Under the pieces are notes generated by a model, which searched no databases, was not told the DNA's origin, and was given only the letters and a program-made list of their open reading frames with translations. 64,000 bases of DNA from contig JAJQFI010000008.1 of the NCBI GenBank assembly GCA_021201235.1, forward strand, positions 245,803 through 309,802, written 5' to 3'. The position numbers were made by a program, and so were the translations under genes. Numbering within the stretch: position 1 is the stretch's first letter; the number at the start of each line of letters is the position of its first letter. The stretch comes from Oscillospiraceae bacterium (GTDB taxonomy: Bacteria > Bacillota > Clostridia > Oscillospirales > Ruminococcaceae). This document shows positions 34,685-43,762 of the stretch, in pieces.

Positions 34685-35596
34685 CTATTCTTCTATAAGC
34701 TTGACTTCACATTCGAGTTCATATCCGGTTTTCTCCGAAACCGTTTTCTTTATGTGCGAAATCAGTTTCATCACATCTGCGGCTGTTGCGTCGCCTGTGT
34801 TTATGACGAAGTTTGCATGCTTGTCGGAGACCCTTGCGCCGCCAATAGAAAAGCCTTTAAGTCCTGACTCTTTGATTACAAGTCCGGCATATGTGCCCTC
34901 AGGGCGCTTGAAGGTAGAACCTGCGCTCGGATATTCAAGAGGCTGGCGAGATTTGCGCCTTGCAATCAGTTCATCCATCCGGGCTTTGATTACGTCTTTA
35001 TCGCCGGTTGAAAGTCTGAATTTTGCGGAAACGATTATTTCATTAGAAAGAGTGAAACGGGAGCTTCTGTAACCAAAATCAAGATTATCGCTACTGTAAG
35101 CTACAATTTCTCCTGACTGATTTATACATGTAACTTCCGCCACGACATCCTTCATCTCTCCGCCATAGGCTCCGGCATTCATGAAGACCGCTCCGCCGAC
35201 CGTTCCGGGGATTCCGTAAGCAAATTCAAGTCCCGTAAGCGAAGAATCGAGTGCTGTCTTGCAGACTTTTGCGAGCGAAGCTCCGGCGTAAGCAGTGATA
35301 TATTCGCCATCTACGGTTATCTCAGACATATCGAAACCAAGGACAAATACCGCTCCCCGGTAGCCGTTATCGGAAAATAATACGTTTGAGCCGTTTCCAA
35401 GAATCATATATCTGTCTGCTTCCGAAATAAGTTCTTTAAGAGAATCTATGCTGTTCGGAAAAATCATTATATCGCAAGGACCGCCGATTTTGAAAGACGT
35501 GTGCTCTTTCAGGGGCTCGTTAATCAGGAATTTACAGCCGTATTTCAGAGATATTTCTTGCAGAGTTTCAACTCTTGCTTCTATGCTGTTTGGCAT
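34685..35596 (-). CDS. murB: UDP-N-acetylenolpyruvoylglucosamine reductase MurB
   Basis: 303 residues, type II MurB length. FAD-binding residues lie in YMILGNGSNVLFSDNGYRGA and GIPGTVGGAVFMNAGAYGGE. The catalytic Ser is in PSAGSTFKRPEG and the C-terminal Glu in YELECEVKLI. It reduces enolpyruvyl-UDP-GlcNAc to UDP-MurNAc for peptidoglycan. It is 22 bp upstream of rapZ. Confidence 0.95.
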   Translation of the reverse strand: MPNSIEARVETLQEISLKYGCKFLINEPLKEHTSFKIGGPCDIMIFPNSIDSLKELISEADRYMILGNGSNVLFSDNGYRGAVFVLGFDMSEITVDGEYITAYAGASLAKVCKTALDSSLTGLEFAYGIPGTVGGAVFMNAGAYGGEMKDVVAEVTCINQSGEIVAYSSDNLDFGYRSSRFTLSNEIIVSAKFRLSTGDKDVIKARMDELIARRKSRQPLEYPSAGSTFKRPEGTYAGLVIKESGLKGFSIGGARVSDKHANFVINTGDATAADVMKLISHIKKTVSEKTGYELECEVKLIEE

Positions 35597-35623
35597 TACT
35601 TTGTCACCGTTTCAATGTTATTA

Positions 35624-36352
35624 CTACAGTTCAAGCTGTGGGTGCTTTTTAAGAATCCACTCTTTTACCTTTTCCCAGTCGCTGTTTAAAATCAGCTTTT
35701 CGGGGAAGTCGACTTCCTCAAGAACTTTCTCAACTGTTGAAGTCTTCCCTACGGCATCCCAAAAATGGGCGTCTGTATCGACTACTATCGGGATTTCGTA
35801 CTTCTTGCAGAGCTGAAGAATAGGAACCGAGTTCTTGAGTGAGCCCTTCTTACGCATGAGAGAGCTTTCGTTTATCTCAACGAGCTTTTCATACTCCTTG
35901 AAGACTTTCAGGACCCTTTCATGCTCGAATGGGAAAAAGTCGGTTGTCGGGTGCCCGATAACGTCGATGTACGGATTCTGGCAGAGCTTGATGTAGCCGT
36001 CGGAAACGACTTTAGGGTCATCCGAAAGCTCTTCAAAAGTGTACTTATGGTATGACGCGACCACCCACTCCATCTTTTGAAGAAGGTCCTCTTGCATGTC
36101 GACATCACCGTTATAGTTATATATGTTTACCTCTGCACCTTTAAGAACGGTAACGCCGAAAACTGTTCTCGGAAGAACTCTCATGTTGGTGAAGTGCCAT
36201 TCATGAGCTGTGTCCGGCATTACGCCATAGTGGTCGGTCATGGCAATGGCTTTCAAGCCGATGTCAGCCGCCGCACGGCAGTTTTCTGTGATGGTTGAAT
36301 AAGCATGGTCGGAAGCTATTGTATGCGTGTGAAGGTCAGCTTGGATAAGCAT
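35624..36352 (-). CDS. PHP-domain phosphatase (YcdX-like)
   Basis: 242 residues from ATG 36352, which overlaps the hprK stop (TGATG) and uses GGGAGG inside hprK. Metal ligands are LHTHTIASDH, TDHYG, the Glu in VLKGAEVNIYN, VVASYHKY, VIGHP, and DTDAH. It is a trinuclear-metal phosphatase of unknown substrate. The position between hprK and murB is conserved in several Clostridia. Confidence 0.88.
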   Translation of the reverse strand: MLIQADLHTHTIASDHAYSTITENCRAAADIGLKAIAMTDHYGVMPDTAHEWHFTNMRVLPRTVFGVTVLKGAEVNIYNYNGDVDMQEDLLQKMEWVVASYHKYTFEELSDDPKVVSDGYIKLCQNPYIDVIGHPTTDFFPFEHERVLKVFKEYEKLVEINESSLMRKKGSLKNSVPILQLCKKYEIPIVVDTDAHFWDAVGKTSTVEKVLEEVDFPEKLILNSDWEKVKEWILKKHPQLEL

Positions 36353-37311
36353 CAGAAATCCTCCCACTTGGAAACAGTCTCTGTTCCTTCCATCTCAAGA
36401 CCGAGATTATTGAGGAGCTCCTGAGCGGCGTTATAGCCCATCTTCTTCTGACGGTTGTTCATTGCGGCAACCTCGAGTATTACTGCCAAGTTACGTCCGG
36501 GCTTAACGGGGATTGTGATACAGGGGATATTAACTCCCAAAATGTCCATGCTCTCGGAATCGACACCCATTCTGTCATAAACCTTGTCGGGGTCCCAGAT
36601 TTCGAGCTTGACGACCAAATCTATCTTCTCGGTCATCTTGACGGCACCCATACCGAAAAGTCTTCTTGCGTTGACTATTCCGATGCCTCTGAGCTCGATA
36701 AAGTGGCGGATATTGTCGGGAGAGGAGCCGACCAAAGAGATTGCCGAAACCTTCTTGATTTCAACAGCGTCGTCAGCGACGAGGCGGTGCCCTCTCTTGA
36801 CAAGCTCGATTGCGGTTTCGGATTTACCGACACCGCTTTCACCGACGATAAGAACACCTTCGCCGTAGATTTCAATCAGAACTCCGTGACGGGTGATTCT
36901 CTGACCGAGCTGAGTATTCAGATAAGCGATACCACGGGAGATGACTTCCGAGGTATCAAGCTCGGATGAAAGAACCGGAACACCATACTCGGTTGCGGCA
37001 TCCATCATTTCAGGGAAGGGTTCATGCCCTCTTGAAATTATGAGCGCCGGGAACTTGTACGAGAACAGCGTCATCAGGACTTTTTTTCTTTCGTCGGAAG
37101 AAAGCCCCTGAAGGTATGCGAACTCGGTGTTTCCGCAAATCTGAATCTTCTCGTTGTTGAAATAGGCATAGAAGCCGGTGAGCTGTAATCCCGGGCGGTT
37201 GATGTCGTTATTTGAGATGAGAATTTTGGATAAATCCTTCGGTGTGTAGACCGTTTTTAAGTTTACTTCCTTCGCAAACTGTGCGAGTGAAACTGTATAC
37301 TTTTCTGCCAT
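36352..37311 (-). CDS. hprK: HPr kinase/phosphorylase
   Basis: 319 residues. The N-terminal MurF-like domain (about 1-130) precedes the kinase domain with Walker A VLIVGESGVGKSETAIELVK, RGHRLVADDAVEI, and the family signature ELRGIGIVNARRLFGMGAVK. It phosphorylates Ser46 of HPr and so controls catabolite repression. The ribosome-binding site is AAAGGAG. It fits a carbohydrate-degrading Firmicute. Confidence 0.96.
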   Translation of the reverse strand: MAEKYTVSLAQFAKEVNLKTVYTPKDLSKILISNNDINRPGLQLTGFYAYFNNEKIQICGNTEFAYLQGLSSDERKKVLMTLFSYKFPALIISRGHEPFPEMMDAATEYGVPVLSSELDTSEVISRGIAYLNTQLGQRITRHGVLIEIYGEGVLIVGESGVGKSETAIELVKRGHRLVADDAVEIKKVSAISLVGSSPDNIRHFIELRGIGIVNARRLFGMGAVKMTEKIDLVVKLEIWDPDKVYDRMGVDSESMDILGVNIPCITIPVKPGRNLAVILEVAAMNNRQKKMGYNAAQELLNNLGLEMEGTETVSKWEDF

Positions 37312-37335
37312 TGAGTACTCCTTTCCATGTGAACG

Positions 37336-38607
37336 TCAGTCTAATTTTATCTCGCCGTCCTCAAGCATGTTCTGAACGGCAATAAGTATTCCTGCCTTAC
37401 CTGTTGGATATGTTAATGCGCCTTGAAGCCATGCGGCGTAAGGTTCTCTTATCGGGGCATCTGCCGAAAACTCGATTGATGCACCCATTGTAAAGGCTCC
37501 CGCCGCCATTATTACCGGACTTTCATAGCCGGGGGTGTCAATGGCCTCGGGGATGAGATAGCTGTCTACCGGCGCTCCCTTCTGGATGCCTTTTATGAAT
37601 GATGTAAGTGTTTTCTCGTTTTTAAGCAGTATTGATGCGATTATATCCGCTCTCGGCTCGCCTTGTTTCGGAAGGGATTCATAACCCAAAAGTCCCAGAA
37701 GTGCACAGGCAAACTCGGAAGTCTTGACTGCCGCCGCAGTTACCTCTGGTGCCAGGAAAAAGCCCTGATACATTTCTCTGTTCTGGTGGAGGCTTGCTCC
37801 GACCTCTTTGCCCATGCCGACAACCGTCAGACGATAAGCGCACTTTTCGACCAGGTCTTTTCTTCCTGCGATATATCCGCCGGTTGAAGCGATTCCTCCG
37901 CCGGGATTCTTAATAAGAGAACCCATTATGAGATCGGCTCCGACTTCGGTAGGCTCCTTCGTGTCCACAAACTCGCCATAGCAGTTATCAACCATAATTA
38001 TGGCGTTCGGATTGCCCTTCTTTACAGCCTGAATCATCTTCTCTATGTCAGCAATAGTATAAGATGGTCTTGTCGAATAGCCTCTTGAGCGTTGGATATA
38101 GGCGACTGTGGCGGTCTTGACTCTTTCGGTAATTGCATCTAAGTCCGGCATGCCGTTCTCAAGGAGCTCGATTTTCTCATACTGGATTCCATAGTCCATG
38201 AGGGAGCCGTTACCCTTTTCACCACGCTTGCCGATGACCTCTTCAAGAGTGTCATACGGTGCACCGCAAAGCATCAGAAGCTTGTCTCCGGGTCTTAAGA
38301 CTCCGAAAAGAGCGGTTGAGAGGGCATGGGTGCCGTTTACTATTGTATGGCGGACGAGAGCGTCCTCACAGCCGAAGGCAGTGGCATAAACTTTATCGAG
38401 AGTGTCTCTTCCGACATCGTCGTAGCCATAGCCAGTTGTGCCATGGAGGCAGGTCTCACTGACGTTATTTTTGATGAATGCCGAAAGGACCTTCATGCCG
38501 TTGTATTCGGCGATTTCGTCGATACGCTTGAAGGTCTCGGAGCACTGGGCTTCGGCCTCATCGGCAAGCTTAAGTATCCTTTCGTCAATATCAAACAAGT
38601 TCTTCAT
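37336..38607 (-). CDS. Methionine gamma-lyase-like PLP enzyme (aluminium-resistance family)
   Basis: 423 residues of the Met_gamma_lyase/YnbB family: VSETCLHGTTGYGYDDVGRD, ALVRHTIVNGTHALSTALFG, IMVDNCYGEFVDTKEP, and the PLP Lys in MGSLIKNPGGGIASTGGYIAG. Relatives are annotated as C-S lyases or aluminium-resistance proteins; the substrate is not settled. Its start overlaps the end of the GNAT gene by 17 bp. Confidence 0.9.
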   Translation of the reverse strand: MKNLFDIDERILKLADEAEAQCSETFKRIDEIAEYNGMKVLSAFIKNNVSETCLHGTTGYGYDDVGRDTLDKVYATAFGCEDALVRHTIVNGTHALSTALFGVLRPGDKLLMLCGAPYDTLEEVIGKRGEKGNGSLMDYGIQYEKIELLENGMPDLDAITERVKTATVAYIQRSRGYSTRPSYTIADIEKMIQAVKKGNPNAIIMVDNCYGEFVDTKEPTEVGADLIMGSLIKNPGGGIASTGGYIAGRKDLVEKCAYRLTVVGMGKEVGASLHQNREMYQGFFLAPEVTAAAVKTSEFACALLGLLGYESLPKQGEPRADIIASILLKNEKTLTSFIKGIQKGAPVDSYLIPEAIDTPGYESPVIMAAGAFTMGASIEFSADAPIREPYAAWLQGALTYPTGKAGILIAVQNMLEDGEIKLD

Positions 38608-39364
38608 AATCTTTTCTTTCCTTTAGTTTCAATATATAATCCTCGCCAAGCTCGATACAGCCGAGGCGAAGGTAAAAATCTTTCATGGATTCGTCCGACG
38701 CAAGGTAGCAGTCTGTTCCCTCTTTTTTCAGCTCCTGCGAAACAAGCTTTATAAGGGTTGAGGCATAGCCCTTTCCCCTGTCTTTCTCGGGAGTGGCGAT
38801 ATCAGCCAGATATGCCCTGCCGTAGCTCTGGCACTTGACTGTGAGAACTGACGATTTATAGCCATAGATGCGGACTATTCCCCGATTCACACGTCTTACC
38901 GTGTCTGTGAGCCACAAGCCGTAGTTTGCATCCTGTCCCGAAAAAGCTGTTTCGAAAACAGACTCATACGGCAGCTCCTTCAGAAGCTCACTGTCTTCCG
39001 AAGCATCCTCTGGTGCGGGAACCGAGAAGAAATATCTCTTTTCCTTGCGGTATTCACTCAAACCACGCTTCGGAATCAGGACTTCCGGCATCTCAACGAA
39101 CATCGGATACTTGAAGCGGATAAACTCAGCGGTCTCTCTTATACAGCCGGACGAGCTATGGGCATCATCGAGTAAATCAACCGTCAAGGAGCTGTCCATA
39201 GAGGCGAACATTCCGACTCGCTTGTTGCCCCTCAGCAGTTCATAAAACTCACAGAAATCGAACTCGGTGCCATAGGCAAGAATATGCGAGAGAATAATTC
39301 TTGAATAGTGAGAATCCCGAAGAAGTAGCTTTGCGTTATCAAAGCTGTCTATTCGCCTTATCAT
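38591..39364 (-). CDS. GNAT-family N-acetyltransferase
   Basis: 257 residues from ATG 39364, overlapping the murD stop (TAATG). The C-terminal half has the acetyl-CoA-binding GNAT pattern AYLADIATPEKDRGKGYAST then LIKLVSQELKKEG, and CYLASDESMKDFYLRLGC. The N-terminal half (about 1-130) is unassigned. Coupling to murD suggests a link to envelope or amino-acid metabolism, but the substrate is unknown. Confidence 0.82.
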   Translation of the reverse strand: MIRRIDSFDNAKLLLRDSHYSRIILSHILAYGTEFDFCEFYELLRGNKRVGMFASMDSSLTVDLLDDAHSSSGCIRETAEFIRFKYPMFVEMPEVLIPKRGLSEYRKEKRYFFSVPAPEDASEDSELLKELPYESVFETAFSGQDANYGLWLTDTVRRVNRGIVRIYGYKSSVLTVKCQSYGRAYLADIATPEKDRGKGYASTLIKLVSQELKKEGTDCYLASDESMKDFYLRLGCIELGEDYILKLKERKDYEELV

Positions 39365-40758
39365 TACTTGAGTCCGCTCACTATCGACTTGTAGTGCCTG
39401 CCCCTGACCTCGAAGTTCGGATACATGTCGAACGAAGCACATGCCGGAGAAAGCGTTACAATATCGCCCGGCTCGGCGCTCTTTCTCGCAAGCTCAACCG
39501 CTTCTTCCATTCCCGAAGCGTGAAGAATCGTCAGCTCATCGGGATTATAGAACGGTGTGTCGGTTACGGCTTTTTCAATCTTCGGTGCGGTCTGACCCAT
39601 GAGAATCAGGGTCTTGACGTACTTATTGACCGGTTCGGCAAGAGGTTCGAAAGGAATCTTCTTGTCGTAGCCGCCGGCTATTACTATTATCTTTGTTCCG
39701 AACGCCTTGAGACCTGCTATGACTCTCGTCGGGCTGGAAGCAATCGAGTCGTTATAGTACTTGACACCATCAAGTTCTCTTACAAATTCGATTCTGTGCT
39801 CAACACCGCCGAAATGGCGTGCAACACGGCAGATGGAATCTATCGAAACATCTCCCCAGACGGCGCTGATTGCCGCCAGATAGTTCTCGATATTGTGCTC
39901 GCCCGGAAGCTTGATTCTTTCCGCAGGAATAATCTTGACGGTTTTTCTGCCGTCGCAGTAGCAGAGAACTCTGTCGGAATTCAAATACGCTCCGACCTTG
40001 ACGGGAGAAAGCCTTGAAAAACCGACCAAATTTCCTCTTACTCGCTCACCGAGCTTGACAGTTTCGGCATTGTCCTGGTTCAGAACAGCCTTTGAGAAGG
40101 CGCTCTGGTGGTCAAGAATATTGCACTTTGCCGCGATATACTCGTCCATAGTTCCGTGAACGTCGAGATGGTTCGGAGATATATTCGTTATGACTGCGAC
40201 ATCGGGAGATTCGCGCATCGAAATGAGCTGGAAGCTTGAAAGCTCAACAACTGCGAAATCCGTCTCGGAAATGCTCTCGATTCTTGGTAGCAAAGCCTTC
40301 CCTATATTTCCTCCAAGCCAGACCTTATAGCCTTCTGCTTTCAAAAATTCGGATATCAGCGTCGTCGTGGTGGTTTTGCCGTCCGAGCCGGTAACAGCAT
40401 ATATCTTGCAGGGGCAAAGCTCAAAGAAGGATTCCATCTCGCTTGTGATTATGACTCCTGCCTGACGGGCTTCCACGAGCTTCGGATTGTTATAGTACAT
40501 TCCCGGAGTGCGGTATACTACATCATAGTCGGTGAGACTGTCAAGATAGCTCTCGCCCAGGACAAATTTTACACCCTTTTCTGAGAACTCGCTGTAGAGC
40601 TCGGGGTCGTATTGTTCTTTTGTCTTCCTGTCCAGAACGGTTACGTCAATGCCTTTGGACAGGAACAGCCTTATGAGCTCGGTGTGGCTCACGCCTGTGC
40701 CGATAAAGGCAACCTTCATATCTTTAAGAGAATCAAAAAATCTCTGTGTCTTGTTCAT
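39364..40758 (-). CDS. murD: UDP-N-acetylmuramoyl-L-alanine--D-glutamate ligase MurD
   Basis: 464 residues from ATG 40758 (AAAGGCG 8-9 bases upstream). It has an N-terminal Rossmann domain (KVAFIGTGVSHTELIRLFLS), the ATP loop VTGSDGKTTTTTLISEFL, ITNISPNHLDVHGTMDEYIAAK (with the carbamylated-Lys region), and the C-terminal VKYYNDSIASSPTRVIAGLKA, SPACASFDMYPNFEVRGRHY. It adds D-Glu to the peptidoglycan stem. It heads the leftward operon from the promoter at 40834-40862. Confidence 0.95.
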   Translation of the reverse strand: MNKTQRFFDSLKDMKVAFIGTGVSHTELIRLFLSKGIDVTVLDRKTKEQYDPELYSEFSEKGVKFVLGESYLDSLTDYDVVYRTPGMYYNNPKLVEARQAGVIITSEMESFFELCPCKIYAVTGSDGKTTTTTLISEFLKAEGYKVWLGGNIGKALLPRIESISETDFAVVELSSFQLISMRESPDVAVITNISPNHLDVHGTMDEYIAAKCNILDHQSAFSKAVLNQDNAETVKLGERVRGNLVGFSRLSPVKVGAYLNSDRVLCYCDGRKTVKIIPAERIKLPGEHNIENYLAAISAVWGDVSIDSICRVARHFGGVEHRIEFVRELDGVKYYNDSIASSPTRVIAGLKAFGTKIIVIAGGYDKKIPFEPLAEPVNKYVKTLILMGQTAPKIEKAVTDTPFYNPDELTILHASGMEEAVELARKSAEPGDIVTLSPACASFDMYPNFEVRGRHYKSIVSGLK

Positions 40759-40833
40759 ATATTCACGCCTTTCGATTTTTCGTTTGCTAAGGCTGAACAC
40801 ACAGTATGTCACTATACATTTTCAGCCTATAAC

Positions 40834-40862
40834 ATTATATAACATTTCCCTACGCAATTCAA
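40834..40862 (-). promoter_or_regulatory. Promoter of the murD operon
   Basis: On the minus strand TTGAAT (40862-40857), 17-base spacer, TATAAT (40839-40834), 76 bp before the murD start. Apart from this and the rightward promoter, the 319-bp murD-potA gap is AT-rich and shows no gene. Confidence 0.65.
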
Positions 40863-40980
40863 TGCCTAATTTTGCGAGAGTGAGAAGATTTTTTTGAATT
40901 TCGGGAGGCAATCAAAGTTCACTGCGACAAAAGGATAAAAAAATCCTATCAAAATATCGCGAATATTTATAATTTTATTA

Positions 40981-41009
40981 TTGTAAAAGGGCTGAATTTG
41001 CTATATAAT
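40981..41009 (+). promoter_or_regulatory. Promoter of the pot operon
   Basis: TTGTAA (40981-40986), 17-base spacer, TATAAT (41004-41009), 69 bp upstream of the potA start. Confidence 0.6.
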
Positions 41010-41077
41010 AAAAAGTGGCATTATGGGGTATCATGCTGCCGAAAAAATTGTTTAAAACAAGGAGACAAAGATTGTAA

Positions 41078-42121
41078 TTGAAAAATACTATCATCAGCAT
41101 ACGAAATGCTGTTGTCGAGTATGACGGGATTCAGGTGCTCAAAAGCATCAACCTCGACATAGTGGACAAGCAATTCGTAACATTCTTGGGTCCGTCGGGA
41201 TGTGGAAAGACCACTACGCTTCGGATCATCGGTGGCTTTGCCGAAATGGCAAGCGGTGAGCTATTTTTTAACGGCGTGAAGATTAACAACCTCCCACCCC
41301 ACAAGCGTGAGGTCAACACTGTCTTCCAGAAGTACGCGCTTTTCCCCCATTTGAATATCTACGACAACATTGCTTTCGGTCTCAGGATTCAGAAGCTTCC
41401 CGAGAAAGAAATTGCAACCCGTGTCGGAGAGATGCTTGAGCTTGTAAACATGCAAGGCTTTGAGAAACGCTCGGTAAATTCTCTTTCCGGTGGACAACAG
41501 CAAAGAATTGCCATTGCCAGAGCTCTCGTCAATCGCCCGAAGGTTTTACTGCTTGATGAACCGCTGGGCGCATTGGATCTTAAGCTCCGAAAGGAAATGC
41601 AGATAGAGCTTAAGAGAATGCAGCGTGATCTTGAGATTACGTTTATCTATGTCACACATGACCAGGAGGAAGCCCTGACCATGTCCGACACGGTGATCGT
41701 AATGAGAGACGGCTCCATTCAGCAGATAGGCACACCGCAGGATATTTATAACGAGCCTGCAAACGCCTTTGTTGCCGACTTTATCGGCGAATCAAACATC
41801 ATAGACGGAATAATGAGACGCGACTTTCTGGTCGAGTTTGCCGGCAAAGAATTCTCCTGCGTTGATCAGGGATTCGTCCCGGACGAGCTTGTTGACGTTG
41901 TCATAAGACCGGAAGACATCAAGGTTGTTCCGCAGTATCAGGGAGCTATTGTCGGAGTAGTGGAAAGCTGTATATTCAAAGGCGTTCACTACGAAATCGG
42001 CGTTGATGCTCTCGGCTACAAATGGAAAATACACTCCACTCAGAGCGAGGAGGCAGGAGCGATTATCGGCATGAATGTTACTCCGATGGACATACATATC
42101 ATGCACAAGTCGGAGGCTTAA
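41078..42121 (+). CDS. potA: Spermidine/putrescine ABC transporter ATP-binding protein PotA
   Basis: 347 residues. Walker A is LGPSGCGKTTTLR, the signature LSGGQQQRIAIARAL and Walker B LLLDEPLGALDLKLRKEM, followed by the H-loop in YVTHDQEEAL. The C-terminal TOBE-like domain includes IRPEDIKV. It powers polyamine import. The only in-frame start is TTG 41078; AAGGAG lies at 41059-41064, 13 bases upstream, which is long, so translation may be weak. PotB starts 5 bp after the stop. Confidence 0.94.
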   Translation: MKNTIISIRNAVVEYDGIQVLKSINLDIVDKQFVTFLGPSGCGKTTTLRIIGGFAEMASGELFFNGVKINNLPPHKREVNTVFQKYALFPHLNIYDNIAFGLRIQKLPEKEIATRVGEMLELVNMQGFEKRSVNSLSGGQQQRIAIARALVNRPKVLLLDEPLGALDLKLRKEMQIELKRMQRDLEITFIYVTHDQEEALTMSDTVIVMRDGSIQQIGTPQDIYNEPANAFVADFIGESNIIDGIMRRDFLVEFAGKEFSCVDQGFVPDELVDVVIRPEDIKVVPQYQGAIVGVVESCIFKGVHYEIGVDALGYKWKIHSTQSEEAGAIIGMNVTPMDIHIMHKSEA

Positions 42122-42125
42122 ACCG

Positions 42126-42935
42126 ATGAAGGTATCTAAGGTTTTCGCCGTACCATACGCCGTATGGGTTCTGATTTTCACGATAATTCCTTTAGGACTT
42201 GTAATCGGATTCGCTCTTACCGATTCTGACGGAAATTTCACTCTCCAAAACCTGTTCGATATGTCGGACTATATGGCGGTTCTCTTCCGCTCAATACTGT
42301 TTGCCATCATCGCAACGGTTATCTGTCTTATATTGGCTTTTCCCGCGGCATATATCATCTCGCGTGCAAAGTCATTTAACCAGTCCTCGCTTATAGTTTT
42401 AATAATGGTCCCTATGTGGACAAACTTCATCCTGAGAACCTACGCATGGATGACGCTTCTTGAGTCAAACGGTCTTATAAACAAATTTCTGGGGCTGTTT
42501 GGAATCGGTCCTCTGAACCTTATCAACAATGGCGGTGCCGTTATTCTCGGTATGGTATATAATTATCTGCCGTTCATGATTCTGCCGCTCTATTCGGTAA
42601 TGGTCAAGATTGATTCAAGCGTTATCGAAGCCGCAAGAGACTTGGGAGCCAATAACTTCAATCTCGTAAGAAGAGTCATCCTTCCCCTGTCAATGCCCGG
42701 TATAAATTCAGGCATTATAGCAGTTTTCATTCCGAGCGTTTCGACCTTCGTCATTTCAAGAATGCTCGGTGGCGGAACAAGCGACCTTATCGGCGATATA
42801 ATCGAATCGCAGTTCCTGGGAACATCGTATAATCCTCACCTCGGTTCGGCTATGGCACTGGTTCTTATGATAGTCGTAATATTCCTGATGAGCCTGTTCA
42901 ATCAGTTCGGCGCGGAAGAGGAGGTTATGCCATGA
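42126..42935 (+). CDS. potB: Spermidine/putrescine ABC transporter permease PotB
   Basis: 269 residues with about six membrane helices (VPYAVWVLIFTIIPLGLVIG first). The permease EAA loop is VIEAARDLGANNFNLVRRVI-LP. ATG 42126 follows GGAGG by 9 bases. It overlaps potC by 4 bp (ATGA). It forms the channel with PotC. Confidence 0.94.
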   Translation: MKVSKVFAVPYAVWVLIFTIIPLGLVIGFALTDSDGNFTLQNLFDMSDYMAVLFRSILFAIIATVICLILAFPAAYIISRAKSFNQSSLIVLIMVPMWTNFILRTYAWMTLLESNGLINKFLGLFGIGPLNLINNGGAVILGMVYNYLPFMILPLYSVMVKIDSSVIEAARDLGANNFNLVRRVILPLSMPGINSGIIAVFIPSVSTFVISRMLGGGTSDLIGDIIESQFLGTSYNPHLGSAMALVLMIVVIFLMSLFNQFGAEEEVMP

Positions 42936-43762
42936 GAAAGCTATCCTCCAAGCTCTACATGTACGCTCTGTACCTGTTTTTGTATCTTCCTATTCTCGTT
43001 CTGATTGTATTCTCGTTCAATGCGTCTAAATCCCGCTCCAACTGGACAGGCTTTACTTTTGACTGGTACATCAAGCTCTTCCACAACGAGACTATAATGA
43101 CTTCACTGAGAAACACCGTTATAGTTGCTCTTGCAGCGTCGATATTTGCCACAATCCTGGGCACTACCGCCGCTCTCGGAATCAACAGCATGAAAAAGCG
43201 CTCCAAGACCGTTTTCATGAACCTGACATATATACCCGTTGTCAGTCCCGAGATAATCATGGGCGTGTCTCTGATGCTTCTTTTCCAGATTTTCAGAACC
43301 TCGTTCGGTTTCCAGTTCGGATTTGCTTCGCTTATCTTAGCGCATATTTCTTTTGACGTTCCGTATGTCATATACAGCGTGCTCCCGAAGCTCAGGGGAA
43401 TGAACCCGAGCCTTGTTGAAGCCGCTCAGGACCTTGGATGCAATCAAAGAAAAGCGTTCTTCAAGGTCGTCATCCCCGAGATTATGCCCGGCATCTTCAC
43501 AGGATTCCTGATGAGTGTCACCTATTCGATTGATGACTTCGTTGTAAGCTACTTCACATCCGGCACGAACGTGCAGACGCTTTCTATCACGATTGAATCG
43601 ATGACAAGGCTTAAGGTTTCCCCCGAGATTAATGCTCTGTCGGCGATTATCTTCCTTGTAATCTGTGTCATTCTCATAACCAAAAACATACTCGACAACC
43701 GCAAGCTGAGACGTGAGCAGGAGCAATTCCGCGCCGCTCAGAGGAAGGAGAGCATGATATGA
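42932..43762 (+). CDS. potC: Spermidine/putrescine ABC transporter permease PotC
   Basis: 276 residues, six predicted membrane helices (LYMYALYLFLYLPILVLIVF first), EAA loop LVEAAQDLGCNQRKAFFKVV. A charged C-terminal tail (KNILDNRKLRREQEQFRAAQ) is cytoplasmic. It overlaps potD by 4 bp. Confidence 0.94.
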   Translation: MRKLSSKLYMYALYLFLYLPILVLIVFSFNASKSRSNWTGFTFDWYIKLFHNETIMTSLRNTVIVALAASIFATILGTTAALGINSMKKRSKTVFMNLTYIPVVSPEIIMGVSLMLLFQIFRTSFGFQFGFASLILAHISFDVPYVIYSVLPKLRGMNPSLVEAAQDLGCNQRKAFFKVVIPEIMPGIFTGFLMSVTYSIDDFVVSYFTSGTNVQTLSITIESMTRLKVSPEINALSAIIFLVICVILITKNILDNRKLRREQEQFRAAQRKESMI